64,000 nt of DNA from Butyrivibrio sp. CAG:318. Its GTDB lineage: Bacteria; Bacillota; Clostridia; Lachnospirales; Lachnospiraceae. Numbering within the stretch: position 1 is the first letter of the stretch; every line of letters starts with the position of its first letter. A program made the translations under genes and the position numbers. Shown here one piece after another: positions 28,638 to 37,976 of the stretch. Under the pieces are notes generated by a model. That model made no database searches, was not told where the DNA came from, and saw nothing but the letters and a program-made list of their open reading frames with translations. The stretch spans positions 3,607 to 67,606 of the forward strand of contig FR889233.1 of the NCBI GenBank assembly GCA_000431815.1. Direction: 5' to 3'.

Positions 28638-28898
28638 TTATTTCTTCTTATTCAGGACATTCGATATGAGACCCATACGGTATGCCTCATCATCCGGGTA
28701 AAGACCTGTGGCCAGAAGTTCTTCGTCAGTATAATCATACAGTTTGGACTTACGGCCATGTGCCCTTCCATTCGATATATTGGCAGCCATCGCCATATTA
28801 GCAGCGGACGGTTCCTCATATTGAACTGCCTTACAATACGGACATATTCTGCCCGGCTTATGCATATCCATGCCACACTGAAGGCAAAAAAAGCTCAT
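28638..28898 (-). CDS. Small zinc-ribbon protein of unknown function
   Basis: 86 residues. An N-terminal zinc ribbon with two CxxC pairs (CLQCG and CPYC) is followed by an Ala/Met-rich linker and a charged C-terminal helix (DYTDEELLATGLYPDDEAYRMG). GGGAG precedes the ATG. It abuts the previous plus-strand gene tail to tail. Function unknown. Confidence 0.8.
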   Translation of the reverse strand: MSFFCLQCGMDMHKPGRICPYCKAVQYEEPSAANMAMAANISNGRAHGRKSKLYDYTDEELLATGLYPDDEAYRMGLISNVLNKKK

Positions 28899-29036
28899 GC
28901 TTACATCTCCCTTATTTCATAATTTTTCTATTTCAGATTATACACAGCATAATTATATTAGTCAAATCCGGCTTGATACGGAAAAACAATAATTTTAAAA
29001 TTTTTTTATATTTGTATATCACTTTATAATATTTTA

Positions 29037-29045
29037 TGTTATAAT
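29037..29045 (+). promoter_or_regulatory. Extended -10 promoter element of the IS30-HTH/AbrB gene
   Basis: TGTTATAAT is a consensus extended -10 in a very AT-rich 110-bp stretch, about 40 nt before the ATG. The -35 region is weak, as is usual for this promoter type. AAGGAGG precedes the ATG. Confidence 0.5.
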
Positions 29046-29084
29046 AATCGAAACTAGTACAAAACGTGATAAGGAGGGACTTGT

Positions 29085-29657
29085 ATGTCGTCCGGATTTA
29101 AACATTTGCAATATGAACAACGTAAGAGAATCAGGCAATTAATGGATGACGGTGTATCGATTCGAGCTATCGCCAGAAGTTTCGGTATGGCACCTAACTC
29201 AATTTACCGTGAAGTCAAGCGCGGCACACCGGAGGGAAGTGACAGATATGACCCGGATTATGCCCAGGCACGATACAGAAAGATGGTATCGCACCGCGGA
29301 TTTCCGTCCGTACTCCAGAAACATCCTGAGCTTGCGCAGCACATCGCGGACCTTATGCTCAAGGAACATTACAGCCCATGTAAAGTTGCAGATATTCTTC
29401 AGACAGAGGACCTGCCTAAGAGGCTTAAGCTTACCAAAGAGACTATTTATCTTAACATTGACAAGGGACTTATTCCGGGTGTTACCCGTAAGACTATGAG
29501 GAGACACCGCACTAAGCTTTTTAACCGCGGTCAGGTATGTTTCCCTAAATGGGTTCTTGAAGAGCTGGATTTGCAGTGCGGAGATGTTATGCATTTCGAA
29601 GTTAAAGGTGACAAGATCATTCTCGAAAAGGCTGACGAAATCAAATCCATCAAATAA
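29085..29657 (+). CDS. IS30-transposase-like DNA-binding region fused to an AbrB/SpoVT-like domain
   Basis: 190 residues. Residues 1-60 form the HTH_38 helix-turn-helix of IS30 transposases (YEQRKRIRQLMDDGVSIRAI, then NSIYREVKRG). Residues 60-140 keep the next conserved stretch of that transposase (YDPDYAQARYRKM, HYSPCKVADIL, TKETIYLNI). The DDE integrase-like core that should follow is absent. Instead residues 145-190 resemble a swapped-hairpin AbrB/MraZ-type DNA-binding domain (RGQVCFPKWVLEELDLQCGD). Predicted role: a transcription regulator derived from a transposase. Good ribosome site and terminator; a monocistronic gene. No inverted repeats of an insertion sequence flank it. Confidence 0.8.
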   Translation: MSSGFKHLQYEQRKRIRQLMDDGVSIRAIARSFGMAPNSIYREVKRGTPEGSDRYDPDYAQARYRKMVSHRGFPSVLQKHPELAQHIADLMLKEHYSPCKVADILQTEDLPKRLKLTKETIYLNIDKGLIPGVTRKTMRRHRTKLFNRGQVCFPKWVLEELDLQCGDVMHFEVKGDKIILEKADEIKSIK

Positions 29658-29668
29658 TTAATCTGTTC

Positions 29669-29704
29669 AAAAGAGGATTTCGGATGTTACCGGAATCCTC
29701 TTTT
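29669..29704 (+). terminator. Rho-independent terminator
   Basis: Stem aaaagaggatttcgg / ccggaatcctctttt with a six-base loop and a T-run, 12 nt after the preceding stop. The A-run on the left makes it active in both directions, so it may also serve the minus-strand gene ending at 29709. Confidence 0.85.
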
Positions 29705-29708
29705 ATAA

Positions 29709-30305
29709 TTATAATAAGCCGATATCCTCCACAACATCAATATCCGCTGTTTCTCTTTCATCTTCTGTCTCATATTCAAGACATGAATCCATATGTGCTT
29801 TGATAATTTTCCGGCCTCCCTCATCACCTGCAAGCATCATAAGTTCGTCGCGAAGCTTATGGGAAAACGCAGTCGGGTTTCCCGGCATTCCATGGGATTT
29901 AACTCTTCCGCAGATATATTTTCCCGATTGCATTGCCTTAATCAATCCATCCAATGTATCGATGCGAAGGCACGGCTGGTCCGCAGTCACGAAAAAATAA
30001 AAACCATCGGATGCATTATCTGCCGCACTGATTCCATTATGAATGGTATATGATATACCTTCGACACTTTGGGGGCTGTATGAAATTATGATGTTGGAAC
30101 ATATATACTGTTTAACATATTCACATATCTCATCATATCTTGTGACAACTATAAGTTCCGTATCCGGCCTTACCGACACATATTCAATTATTTTATCGAG
30201 TGCATGCCTGTACAGCGGCTTTTCCTTAAATTCATACAAAAGCTTATTGCTTCCAAAACGTCTGCCGCTGCCGGCAGCCATATAAATAATACTATTCCGA
30301 TACAT
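29709..30305 (-). CDS. MobA/MocA-like nucleotidyltransferase (molybdenum cofactor)
   Basis: 198 residues. The N-terminal nucleotide-binding motif MAAGSGRRFGSNKLL and a metal-binding VTADQP motif (about 100) identify the family that attaches CMP or GMP to molybdopterin. The ATG at 30305, preceded by GGAG, overlaps the end of the molybdopterin subunit gene. The position points to a MocA-type enzyme making molybdopterin cytosine dinucleotide for that hydroxylase. GMP-type MobA activity is the alternative. Confidence 0.85.
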   Translation of the reverse strand: MYRNSIIYMAAGSGRRFGSNKLLYEFKEKPLYRHALDKIIEYVSVRPDTELIVVTRYDEICEYVKQYICSNIIISYSPQSVEGISYTIHNGISAADNASDGFYFFVTADQPCLRIDTLDGLIKAMQSGKYICGRVKSHGMPGNPTAFSHKLRDELMMLAGDEGGRKIIKAHMDSCLEYETEDERETADIDVVEDIGLL

Positions 30306-32577
30306 GCTCAAATGCTCCGAGTATTTTCTCCGGCGTAAACGGCACTTCACGCAGCCATGTTCCGGTTGCATTATAAATCGCATGTGCAATCGCCGGACAC
30401 GGAGTATTAATGACAAGTTCACCGATTGATTTGGCACCAAAAGGTCCCGATTTCTCATAGCTGCTTTCAAAAGCAACACGAATATTGCCGATATCCTCCC
30501 GTGTAGGAATTTTGTAATTCATAAAAGAATTCTCATATATGCTTCCTTTATCGGAATATGTTATATTCTCATACAATGCCATTCCGATTCCCTGTGCTAT
30601 TCCACCCTCCGTCTGTACTCTGGCAAGATTTTCATTGATAACGGTTCCGCAGTCAACCACTCCGACATAGTCTATTATCTTAAGTTCGCCGGTCTCGCGG
30701 TCAATCTCCGTCTCTACCATTCCGACCATAAAAGGCGGCGGCGATGACGGAAGTGATGCTGTTTCCGTAACCTGCAATGCATCGTTGGAACCGCACATGG
30801 ATGCGGTAGCAATCTGCTCCAGACTTACTTTTCTTGAATCTTTAAGGCATCTGACTTCGTCATTCTCATATACTACATCTTCTTTGTTCACGCCAAGCAT
30901 AACCGCACCCTCGGTGCAGATTTTGTTCTTAAGAGTCTCACATGCTCTCACGACAGCATTTCCTGTGACATATGTCGTACTTGATGCATATGAACCCGAA
31001 TCATAAGGTGACATATCACTGTCAGCACTATAAACAGTGACATCATCAACAGTACATTCCATACATTCAGCCACCATCTGCGCAAGTATCGTGTCACAGC
31101 CGGTTCCCATATCGGCTGCACCGATTACCAGTGAAAATCTGCCTTCGTCTGTAAGTTTCACCGTTGCCCCGCCGACATCAACTCCGGATATACCGGAGCC
31201 CTGCATTGCGATAGCCATTCCGACACTGCGCACTTTATTGCTTCCAATATCTTTGCACGGATATTTTTCATCCCATCCGATCATCTGCCTTGCCTTTGCA
31301 AGACACCGGTCAAGAGCACAGCTTGTAGCAAATTCATCATAATAAGCATGCATGCAGTTTCCTTCACGGACCATATTGATTTCCCTGATCTGTGCAGGAT
31401 TCATATTAAGCCTTGCGGCAAGTTCGTTAACTGCCGATTCGACGGCAAATATACCCTGCGGCGCTCCATATCCGCGGAATGCACCGGCGGATTGTGTATT
31501 AGTGTATACTACATCATAATTAAATCTGTGTGCTTCCAGATAATTGCTGTAAAGAGGTATTGATTTATGTCCGGAAAGTCCTACCGTTGTCGGTCCGTGT
31601 TCGCTGTAAGCACCGCTGTTTGATAATGTATATACATCAAGAGCCTTTATATGCCCTTCCTTATCAGCTCCGAGTTTCACACTGACTTCCATTTCATGAC
31701 GTGGTGATGCCACTATCTGTGACTCATAGCGGCTGTATATTATTCTTGACGGTTTCTTAGTCATCCAGGTTACAAAAGCCGGATAAATCTCTGCAACAAC
31801 ACTCTGTTTTGCGCCAAATCCGCCACCTATACGCGGTTTCGTAACACGGATCTGTGATTTAGGTATGCCAAGTGCATTGGATATAATTCTTCTCACATGA
31901 AATATAATCTGCGTTGAGCTTATTACATGAAGTCTTCCATATGTATCTATCCGGCAGTATGTCCTGAATGTCTCCATCATGGCCTGGTTATTGGACTTGC
32001 AATGGAATGTTCCTTCCACAATCTCATCACACTCCGACATAACTGCATCCACATCGCCGTATCCGCTTTCCTCATGCGCCACGAGATTACACTTTGCATC
32101 GGCTCCCACCGGCACAAGAGAGCGCCAGTTATCTTCCGGATGAACCAGTATCGGATTGTCCTTTGCTTTTCTGAAATCGAGCAGCGGTTCCTTGACATCA
32201 TATTTTACCTTTATCATCTTCAATGCTTTATCTACCGCATCTTCATCCCATCCGGCAACGATAGCCACCGGATCACCGATTTCGCGCAATCTCTTATCCA
32301 GTATAAGTCTGTCGTATGCACTCGGCTCCGGATATGTCTGTCCGGCAACAGTGAACCTGTTCTGCGGCACATCCTTGTATGTATATACAACTTCAATCCC
32401 GGGTACCGCAAGTGCCTTTGAAACGTCAATCTCTTCAATCACAGCACTTGCATAAGGACTTCTTAACAATTTAATAATAAGGCAGTCGGACGGTGTGATA
32501 TCTTCCACATATACCGGCTGTCCCGTAACTAACTGCATTGCATCCTTCTTACGGATTCTTTTGGATATATTATTCAT
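30292..32577 (-). CDS. xdhA: Molybdenum hydroxylase large subunit (xanthine dehydrogenase family)
   Basis: 761 residues, typical for the three-subunit enzymes. Motifs: RIGGGFGAKQ (cofactor binding), GAFRGYGAPQ (conserved Arg loop), GIGMALYE, and GPFGAKSIGELVINTPCPAIA holding the catalytic Glu. The family hydroxylates purines or other N-heterocycles or oxidises aldehydes; the substrate cannot be decided here. It overlaps both the 2Fe-2S gene (upstream) and the MobA-like gene (downstream), so the set is made together. Confidence 0.92.
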   Translation of the reverse strand: MNNISKRIRKKDAMQLVTGQPVYVEDITPSDCLIIKLLRSPYASAVIEEIDVSKALAVPGIEVVYTYKDVPQNRFTVAGQTYPEPSAYDRLILDKRLREIGDPVAIVAGWDEDAVDKALKMIKVKYDVKEPLLDFRKAKDNPILVHPEDNWRSLVPVGADAKCNLVAHEESGYGDVDAVMSECDEIVEGTFHCKSNNQAMMETFRTYCRIDTYGRLHVISSTQIIFHVRRIISNALGIPKSQIRVTKPRIGGGFGAKQSVVAEIYPAFVTWMTKKPSRIIYSRYESQIVASPRHEMEVSVKLGADKEGHIKALDVYTLSNSGAYSEHGPTTVGLSGHKSIPLYSNYLEAHRFNYDVVYTNTQSAGAFRGYGAPQGIFAVESAVNELAARLNMNPAQIREINMVREGNCMHAYYDEFATSCALDRCLAKARQMIGWDEKYPCKDIGSNKVRSVGMAIAMQGSGISGVDVGGATVKLTDEGRFSLVIGAADMGTGCDTILAQMVAECMECTVDDVTVYSADSDMSPYDSGSYASSTTYVTGNAVVRACETLKNKICTEGAVMLGVNKEDVVYENDEVRCLKDSRKVSLEQIATASMCGSNDALQVTETASLPSSPPPFMVGMVETEIDRETGELKIIDYVGVVDCGTVINENLARVQTEGGIAQGIGMALYENITYSDKGSIYENSFMNYKIPTREDIGNIRVAFESSYEKSGPFGAKSIGELVINTPCPAIAHAIYNATGTWLREVPFTPEKILGAFEHVSE

Positions 32578-33037
32578 CCTTTGCCTCCTTCTTATAACTT
32601 ATATATGCTTTAATACCGCGCATCTGGCTTTCATATCCCGAACAACGGCATAAGTTGCCCGAAAGATATTCCCTTATCTCATCATCCGACGGATCCGGAT
32701 TATCCCTAAGGAGCGCCATCGCATTCATCATAAATCCGGGATTGCAGAAACCACATTGCTCCGCTCCCTGATCCGCAATGAAAGCACCGAACTCTTTAGC
32801 TTCATCCTGAAGACCCTCAAGTGTAGTAATATTATGCGAATCTATTGATGCTGCAAGAACACGGCATGAAAGAACCGGCCTGTCATCCACAAAAACAGTG
32901 CATATACCGCAATTGGAGCTGTCACAGCCGCGCTTCACGCTGTAGCAGCCGAGTTTCCGTAACAGATCAAGAAGAACCGTATCCGGCTTAATCTCTTCAA
33001 TACGGTGTTTGCCGTTAAGTATAAAATTAATCTTCAT
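32570..33037 (-). CDS. xdhC: 2Fe-2S subunit of the molybdenum hydroxylase
   Basis: About 155 residues. Plant-type ferredoxin cluster motif RGCDSSNCGIC with a further Cys (VLSC), and the second cluster motif CGFCNPG ... CRCSGY. It passes electrons from the molybdenum centre to FAD. The ATG at 33037 follows AGGAGG and shares one base with the stop of the FAD subunit gene (TAATG). Confidence 0.93.
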   Translation of the reverse strand: MKINFILNGKHRIEEIKPDTVLLDLLRKLGCYSVKRGCDSSNCGICTVFVDDRPVLSCRVLAASIDSHNITTLEGLQDEAKEFGAFIADQGAEQCGFCNPGFMMNAMALLRDNPDPSDDEIREYLSGNLCRCSGYESQMRGIKAYISYKKEAKDE

Positions 33038-33828
33038 TATTCCAGTCCTCCTATTTGTCTGAGACATCTCTTTGCAAGCACGCCCGCCATTTTCTTACGA
33101 TATCCGGCAGATGCACGGTTATTGCTCTCTGTTACTATATTTTGCTCTACATATCTGCCAAACGCATCAGCATTCTCTGATGTGATACCGGTTGTCAGGA
33201 TACCCTCTTCATCTGCGATAAGCATCGCGCGCTGCGGTCTTGCGCCTATGGCAGTCCTCACTGAATCTTCTGATTTAACCGTACAGCATGTAAGAACCGG
33301 AAAGTCCGTTGCAGAGTTCCTGATTGATTTATATGCAATCTCTATCGTTTTCTTGGGAATTGTAACCGATACCAGTATATCGTTATCAAACGGCATATCA
33401 GCAAAAGCGGCAATATCAACCGTTCCCGCTTTGTAAAGCTGCACACTGGCACCGATTGCCATAAATAATGTCAATACATCGGAGAATCCATATCTTCCGT
33501 ATAAACTTCCGCCGACAGTCGCCATGTTGCGGAACTGCACACCGACAATATGTCTGAGACTCTCCTTTACGGCTCCTTTGGTATATTCATTAAGCTCTTC
33601 ATGGCACTCAAGACTCCTTAACGGCACCATTGCTCCTATAATATATGATTCATCATTTTCTTCTATTCTATCGAGACCGAGTCCGCTTATATCAACCGCT
33701 GTACCTATATTACGGTTCTGCATCCCGAGCCACATCATTCCGCCCATTATAACATTAGCGCGTGATTTATTAAGCTCATATGCCTCTTCAAGAGACGATA
33801 CTTTAACGTATTTTGTAAATTTAATCAT
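33037..33828 (-). CDS. xdhB: FAD-binding subunit of the molybdenum hydroxylase
   Basis: 263 residues, slightly short for the family (about 280-300). FAD-binding region NVIMGGMMWLGM near the N terminus (the usual GGT is altered) and ATVGGSLYGRYGFSDVLT in the middle; the CO-dehydrogenase-type C-terminal domain follows. It overlaps the lipoprotein gene upstream by four bases (ATGA), tying the enzyme to an envelope protein. Confidence 0.9.
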   Translation of the reverse strand: MIKFTKYVKVSSLEEAYELNKSRANVIMGGMMWLGMQNRNIGTAVDISGLGLDRIEENDESYIIGAMVPLRSLECHEELNEYTKGAVKESLRHIVGVQFRNMATVGGSLYGRYGFSDVLTLFMAIGASVQLYKAGTVDIAAFADMPFDNDILVSVTIPKKTIEIAYKSIRNSATDFPVLTCCTVKSEDSVRTAIGARPQRAMLIADEEGILTTGITSENADAFGRYVEQNIVTESNNRASAGYRKKMAGVLAKRCLRQIGGLE

Positions 33829-34940
33829 TGTCCAACATCTCCATATTTGTCATAAACATCCCAAAGCACATACAAATCCTGTGACATTTTCAGAATTACC
33901 GCATCTGTGCCGGGTATATGTTTCACCTTGTATATATAACTGTTGCTCATAAGGTCATAACTTATGCAATCCATCATAGTATCTGTATCAATACATGTCA
34001 CAACCTTATCCGTGCCGGAATTTACAGAAATGACATAGTGTGAATCCGTTACAAATGCCATATCTCCCAGATTATGGCCACCCTTGCTTTCATCAGCGGC
34101 TGCGTCATATTTATTTACCATAAGCGGGTTATCCGTATTAATAGCCAGATAATAATCATTCCTGTAATATCTCTGCTCGCTGTCTGAAATCGTATATGCA
34201 AAATTAACTTCCAGATTCTGAAGATTAACTTCATACACATCGACATAATTTGCCGAGACATATATTTTATCCATTTCCGGATCAGATGCACTTATACCAA
34301 TGTGACTGACTGATGTCCCCGGACTGACATCATCCAATAAATCATATTTTTTATTTACAGGAATACCATTTTCCTGATTATTCAATTCATAAAAATTCAG
34401 CACGGTCTTATCTATATAAGCCACATAATTCGCTGTCTTATACACTTCATTGTTGGCATCCGTATCTGAATATATTGTATTGTTTGATAACGCAACCAGT
34501 TCTTCGCCGTTCTTTACATCAGATAAAAAAATAAACATCAGCGGATCGGTACTGACTATGGATACATATGGATTATAACAGCGATCTACTTCATATTCCG
34601 CAACGGTTTCCATATTATCTGCATTCCACGGCGTCAATTTCATGAATGAAATTATGGTTGACTCTCCTTCTTCGTCATCATCATGATAAGTCGCGATAAG
34701 AATGTCTCCTTCGCCATACCCTGCTGCATCAAGTATTTTACAACCGGTAATCCGGTTTAAATTATACATATCTCCAACCTGGTCATTCCTATCAATATAA
34801 CTGTTAAGGTCAACTGTCTCATTCGCTCCGAGCGTCTCAAGGGATATATTGTATGTCGCCAGCTGTGTATTATCATTTCTTGTACATCCGGCAAGAAGCA
34901 CAGTAATTATCATAACAGTGTACGCAATGTATTTTCTCAT
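33825..34940 (-). CDS. Lipoprotein of unknown function, possible beta-propeller
   Basis: 371 residues. Signal peptide with lipobox (LLAGC), then a soluble region with repeated blade-like patterns (for example GDILIATYHDD, MDKIYVSANYVDVYEVN, VVTCIDTDTMMDC) suggesting a beta-propeller; I cannot assign a family. Its end overlaps the FAD subunit gene and its start is three bases after the DUF4173 gene, so it lies inside a tight operon. It has no visible cofactor motif. Confidence 0.78.
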   Translation of the reverse strand: MRKYIAYTVMIITVLLAGCTRNDNTQLATYNISLETLGANETVDLNSYIDRNDQVGDMYNLNRITGCKILDAAGYGEGDILIATYHDDDEEGESTIISFMKLTPWNADNMETVAEYEVDRCYNPYVSIVSTDPLMFIFLSDVKNGEELVALSNNTIYSDTDANNEVYKTANYVAYIDKTVLNFYELNNQENGIPVNKKYDLLDDVSPGTSVSHIGISASDPEMDKIYVSANYVDVYEVNLQNLEVNFAYTISDSEQRYYRNDYYLAINTDNPLMVNKYDAAADESKGGHNLGDMAFVTDSHYVISVNSGTDKVVTCIDTDTMMDCISYDLMSNSYIYKVKHIPGTDAVILKMSQDLYVLWDVYDKYGDVGQ

Positions 34941-34943
34941 GTA

Positions 34944-36407
34944 TTAATCAACCCTCCAGGCCATAAATCTTGATAAGTTCCAGTTACGTACTCCGATATT
35001 CTTCGTATACCGGCTGATATTATCCTCATAACGCTCAACAGTCCTGTCCTTTAGAACATCTTCACAATCATATATAACCGGAGCCGCATCCGTCCCGAGG
35101 CTTTCCAGATATTGCTCATCATCATACAAATCGGAATCGGCAAAAAATTCATATCTCGTATCTTCATTCATATTATCAGTATTAACCTTTGCGATCCAGT
35201 AATCCGGTCTGGTAAATCCAAACAAAGCCTGCATAATTGCAATTACAGCAAACGCATATGTAAAAAGCCGGAACTTCCTGTTAAAAATATTAACAAATAC
35301 GCCAGCCATAACCAACGCAATTACAATTAATGCAAGCAGTACCCATATTCTTGAAAAAGTCAGGTATTTATATTGGATATATTTGATTATACGCATACCG
35401 CTTGAGATCATCATCACATATGTACAGCATGTAATCACACTCATAAGCACATTCAGCACAACATTATTGCGGAAACAATATATCCCCAGCATTACCACAA
35501 GCATGTTAATAACACTTACAAACAGAAGCTGGAAAAATCCCATTCTTGCATATGAGCTGTATGTCGCAGTGTGAGGCAGTATTCCGCCGAGAAAAAGATA
35601 TCTTATCTGAATCCAGCAGAAAACCATATATATCACTGACAATATTGCAAAAATCGTAATACCTATAACAGGTTCCCCCGTGCCTTCCTTACCTGCGGCA
35701 ACGGCATATTCCCTTCTGCCCAGCCATGATATCCACATATACGATACCATGTATATTATAAATCCTATCGCTGCCATTCCAAGGATATTTCCGAATATCT
35801 CCCAGAATGATAAATCCACAAAAATCTTTCTGAGCTGACTGGCAAAAACCGGATCGGCATTGGCCAGAAGTACAAGAACGATACATACCAAAGGAATACT
35901 TGCGGCACATCCTATAAGAATATATTTGACCACATTCTTTCCAGCCGTCTTCCCGGCACCGTGCGTACGCTTATATGCACTTCCATCCATAAACGGCCGT
36001 CCGATACTTCCAAGGCTGATTATCACCATACTGAACATCATCTCAATATGCTTGATCGGTTTCCATTCTTTAGTATCATAGAAATTACCAAGAAGCACAA
36101 CCAGCATAAGAAAAAGTATCATAAACTTGTTCATGACTATAATTCTCCGGTCACCGGTAAGGCATATTGCAATTCCCAAAAGCATAACAAGCGCCATATA
36201 AAACCAGCTTACCGGCTTAATCACAACATCTGAACGCCTTAGCATGATCACTGTAAACCCGCATGTTCCCGCCGCCCATAACGGAAATGTGATTCCGGCA
36301 TCATTTCTGTACAGGCATATCACGAAAAATACGGCATATACCAGACATGCTGTTGAATAAAACCTGAAATTATCGGTCATTCTCTTCCTGAATAAATCCT
36401 CTCCCAT
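34944..36407 (-). CDS. Multi-pass membrane protein of the DUF4173 type
   Basis: 487 residues with about eleven hydrophobic segments. A conserved-looking loop (ANADPVFASQLRKI) lies near residue 190, and a soluble C-terminal tail of about 70 residues follows the last segment. Pattern and length suit the DUF4153/DUF4173 group of uncharacterised membrane proteins. First gene of the operon that continues into the molybdenum hydroxylase genes. Its ribosome site lies in one arm of an inverted repeat. Confidence 0.78.
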   Translation of the reverse strand: MGEDLFRKRMTDNFRFYSTACLVYAVFFVICLYRNDAGITFPLWAAGTCGFTVIMLRRSDVVIKPVSWFYMALVMLLGIAICLTGDRRIIVMNKFMILFLMLVVLLGNFYDTKEWKPIKHIEMMFSMVIISLGSIGRPFMDGSAYKRTHGAGKTAGKNVVKYILIGCAASIPLVCIVLVLLANADPVFASQLRKIFVDLSFWEIFGNILGMAAIGFIIYMVSYMWISWLGRREYAVAAGKEGTGEPVIGITIFAILSVIYMVFCWIQIRYLFLGGILPHTATYSSYARMGFFQLLFVSVINMLVVMLGIYCFRNNVVLNVLMSVITCCTYVMMISSGMRIIKYIQYKYLTFSRIWVLLALIVIALVMAGVFVNIFNRKFRLFTYAFAVIAIMQALFGFTRPDYWIAKVNTDNMNEDTRYEFFADSDLYDDEQYLESLGTDAAPVIYDCEDVLKDRTVERYEDNISRYTKNIGVRNWNLSRFMAWRVD

Positions 36408-36412
36408 AAATA

Positions 36413-36462
36413 AAACCCTCCATATCCTGATATATAGAATTTTATCAAGAAACAGAGGGTTT
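36413..36462. repeat. Inverted repeat enclosing the ribosome site of the DUF4173 gene
   Basis: Arms aaaccctc (36413-36420) and gagggttt (36455-36462) with an AT-rich 34-nt loop. The minus-strand ribosome site GGAGGG is part of one arm; the other lies directly after the MATE stop. It could act as a weak terminator or a translation-control stem. Confidence 0.4.
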
Positions 36463-36472
36463 GTCTATATGT

Positions 36473-37810
36473 TTATCGTACCTGTTTTTCCAGCTTTCTT
36501 ATAACCATATGGTACATCCCTATAAGAAGTGCCGCAGCAAGCACCCATGCTGCCGGGCCTCCCATGCATATTCCGATATAACTTCTGTAATGTGCCGCAA
36601 CAACCGATGCGACGCCTCTTCCGATAAGTTCGGCGACTCCGGCCATCATAGGCAGTACGCCAAATCCCATGCCCTGAATGCCGTTTCTGTGGACATTAAC
36701 AATGGTAAGCGGTATGAAGAACAGGCTTATGCACCTTAAATATGTGTCCACATATCCAATTACCTCGGAGATATCTTCTGACACAAACAGATATGTCATA
36801 TATTTGCCGAAGAAAAAAATCAATGCTCCCGCAATAATTGAATATATAAATCCCATACAGGTTGCGCGCCTGAATCCCTCTTTAATCCTGTCAATACGGC
36901 CTGCCCCACGGTTCTGGGCGCAGTAAGTTGCCATTGTTGTACCGATTGCAACGTATGCCTGTCCTGCAATCTGCTCAATCTTGCCGGCTGCTGTATATGA
37001 AGCAACCGCTGTGGAGCCGAGCTTATTAAGTGCGGCCTGTACCATGGTGATTCCTATAGCCGTTATGGAATACTGTAATGCCATCGGAAACCCGACTTTA
37101 AGCTGGTTACCTACCAGTACTCTGTCATACGCCCAGTCTTCCTTCCTAAGATGCAGCAGCGGAACCTTTGCAATAATATATATAAAACTTGCAATTCCGG
37201 CAATCAGCTGTGATATAACTGTTGCGTAGGCTGCTCCGGCAGCGCCCATTCTGAATATCTTGATAAAAACAAGATCAAGACCGATATTAAGCAATGCCGA
37301 TAATATCAGGAAATACAAAGGTGTCTTGCTGTTTCCGAGTGCCCTCAGTATAGCCGAAAGCATATTATAAAGTACCTGTGCCACTATTCCTGCACATATA
37401 ATCATTATATAGCTGTATGCATCATCGAATATATCTGACGGGGTATTCATAAGCCGCAACATCGGTCTCATAAAAATCATAGTCACAGCCGTCATTAATG
37501 CCGTCACTATCGCCGCCAGTTTTATCGCGGACGCAACACTTTTACGCATCCCATCCATATCCCCGGCACCAAACCGCTGTGCCGTGCTTACGGTAAAGCC
37601 TACAGTCATACCTGTTACCAGTCCATATATAAGGAACATGAAGGTTCCTGTGGATCCGACTGCCGCCAATGCCCTGTTTCCCACGCATCTTCCTACTATA
37701 ATCGCATCAGCCATATTATAAAACTGTTGAAAAATATTTCCGATAAGAATCGGTATCGTAAAACTAATTATTACCGAGGCCGGCTTGCCGACCGTCATAT
37801 CTTTTTCCAT
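36473..37810 (-). CDS. MATE-family multidrug/metabolite efflux protein
   Basis: About 445 residues with twelve predicted membrane segments in two homologous halves. Typical starts of the halves are PILIGNIFQQFYNMADAIIV and LQYSITAIGITMVQAALNKL. Exports organic cations or metabolites using sodium or proton gradients. I chose the ATG at 37810, six bases after AAGGAGGG; the codon at 37834 has no ribosome site. Substrate unknown. Confidence 0.93.
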   Translation of the reverse strand: MEKDMTVGKPASVIISFTIPILIGNIFQQFYNMADAIIVGRCVGNRALAAVGSTGTFMFLIYGLVTGMTVGFTVSTAQRFGAGDMDGMRKSVASAIKLAAIVTALMTAVTMIFMRPMLRLMNTPSDIFDDAYSYIMIICAGIVAQVLYNMLSAILRALGNSKTPLYFLILSALLNIGLDLVFIKIFRMGAAGAAYATVISQLIAGIASFIYIIAKVPLLHLRKEDWAYDRVLVGNQLKVGFPMALQYSITAIGITMVQAALNKLGSTAVASYTAAGKIEQIAGQAYVAIGTTMATYCAQNRGAGRIDRIKEGFRRATCMGFIYSIIAGALIFFFGKYMTYLFVSEDISEVIGYVDTYLRCISLFFIPLTIVNVHRNGIQGMGFGVLPMMAGVAELIGRGVASVVAAHYRSYIGICMGGPAAWVLAAALLIGMYHMVIRKLEKQVR

Positions 37811-37912
37811 AGGAACCCTCCTTATTTTTCTCAAAATCGCTTTATTTTACACCCAGTCTGACCCATTGTCATCCTGTAAAAATCAACATTTTTCGGCAAG
37901 CCAGATTTGTGT

Positions 37913-37940
37913 TGACAACCTTTCGGCAATCGTGCAGAAT
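37913..37940 (+). promoter_or_regulatory. Predicted promoter of the DUF4250 gene
   Basis: Consensus TTGACA (37913-37918), a 16-nt spacer and CAGAAT (37935-37940), about 37 nt before the ATG. The element tttcggcaa occurs twice nearby (about 37892 and 37921). Confidence 0.45.
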
Positions 37941-37976
37941 GTAATTATAAACACCAATTTTAAGGAGGTTTCCATC

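Noticed and set aside
29085..29657. A complete IS30-type insertion sequence
   Set aside because: The transposase core is absent, an AbrB-like domain follows in frame, and no terminal inverted repeats or target duplication were seen.
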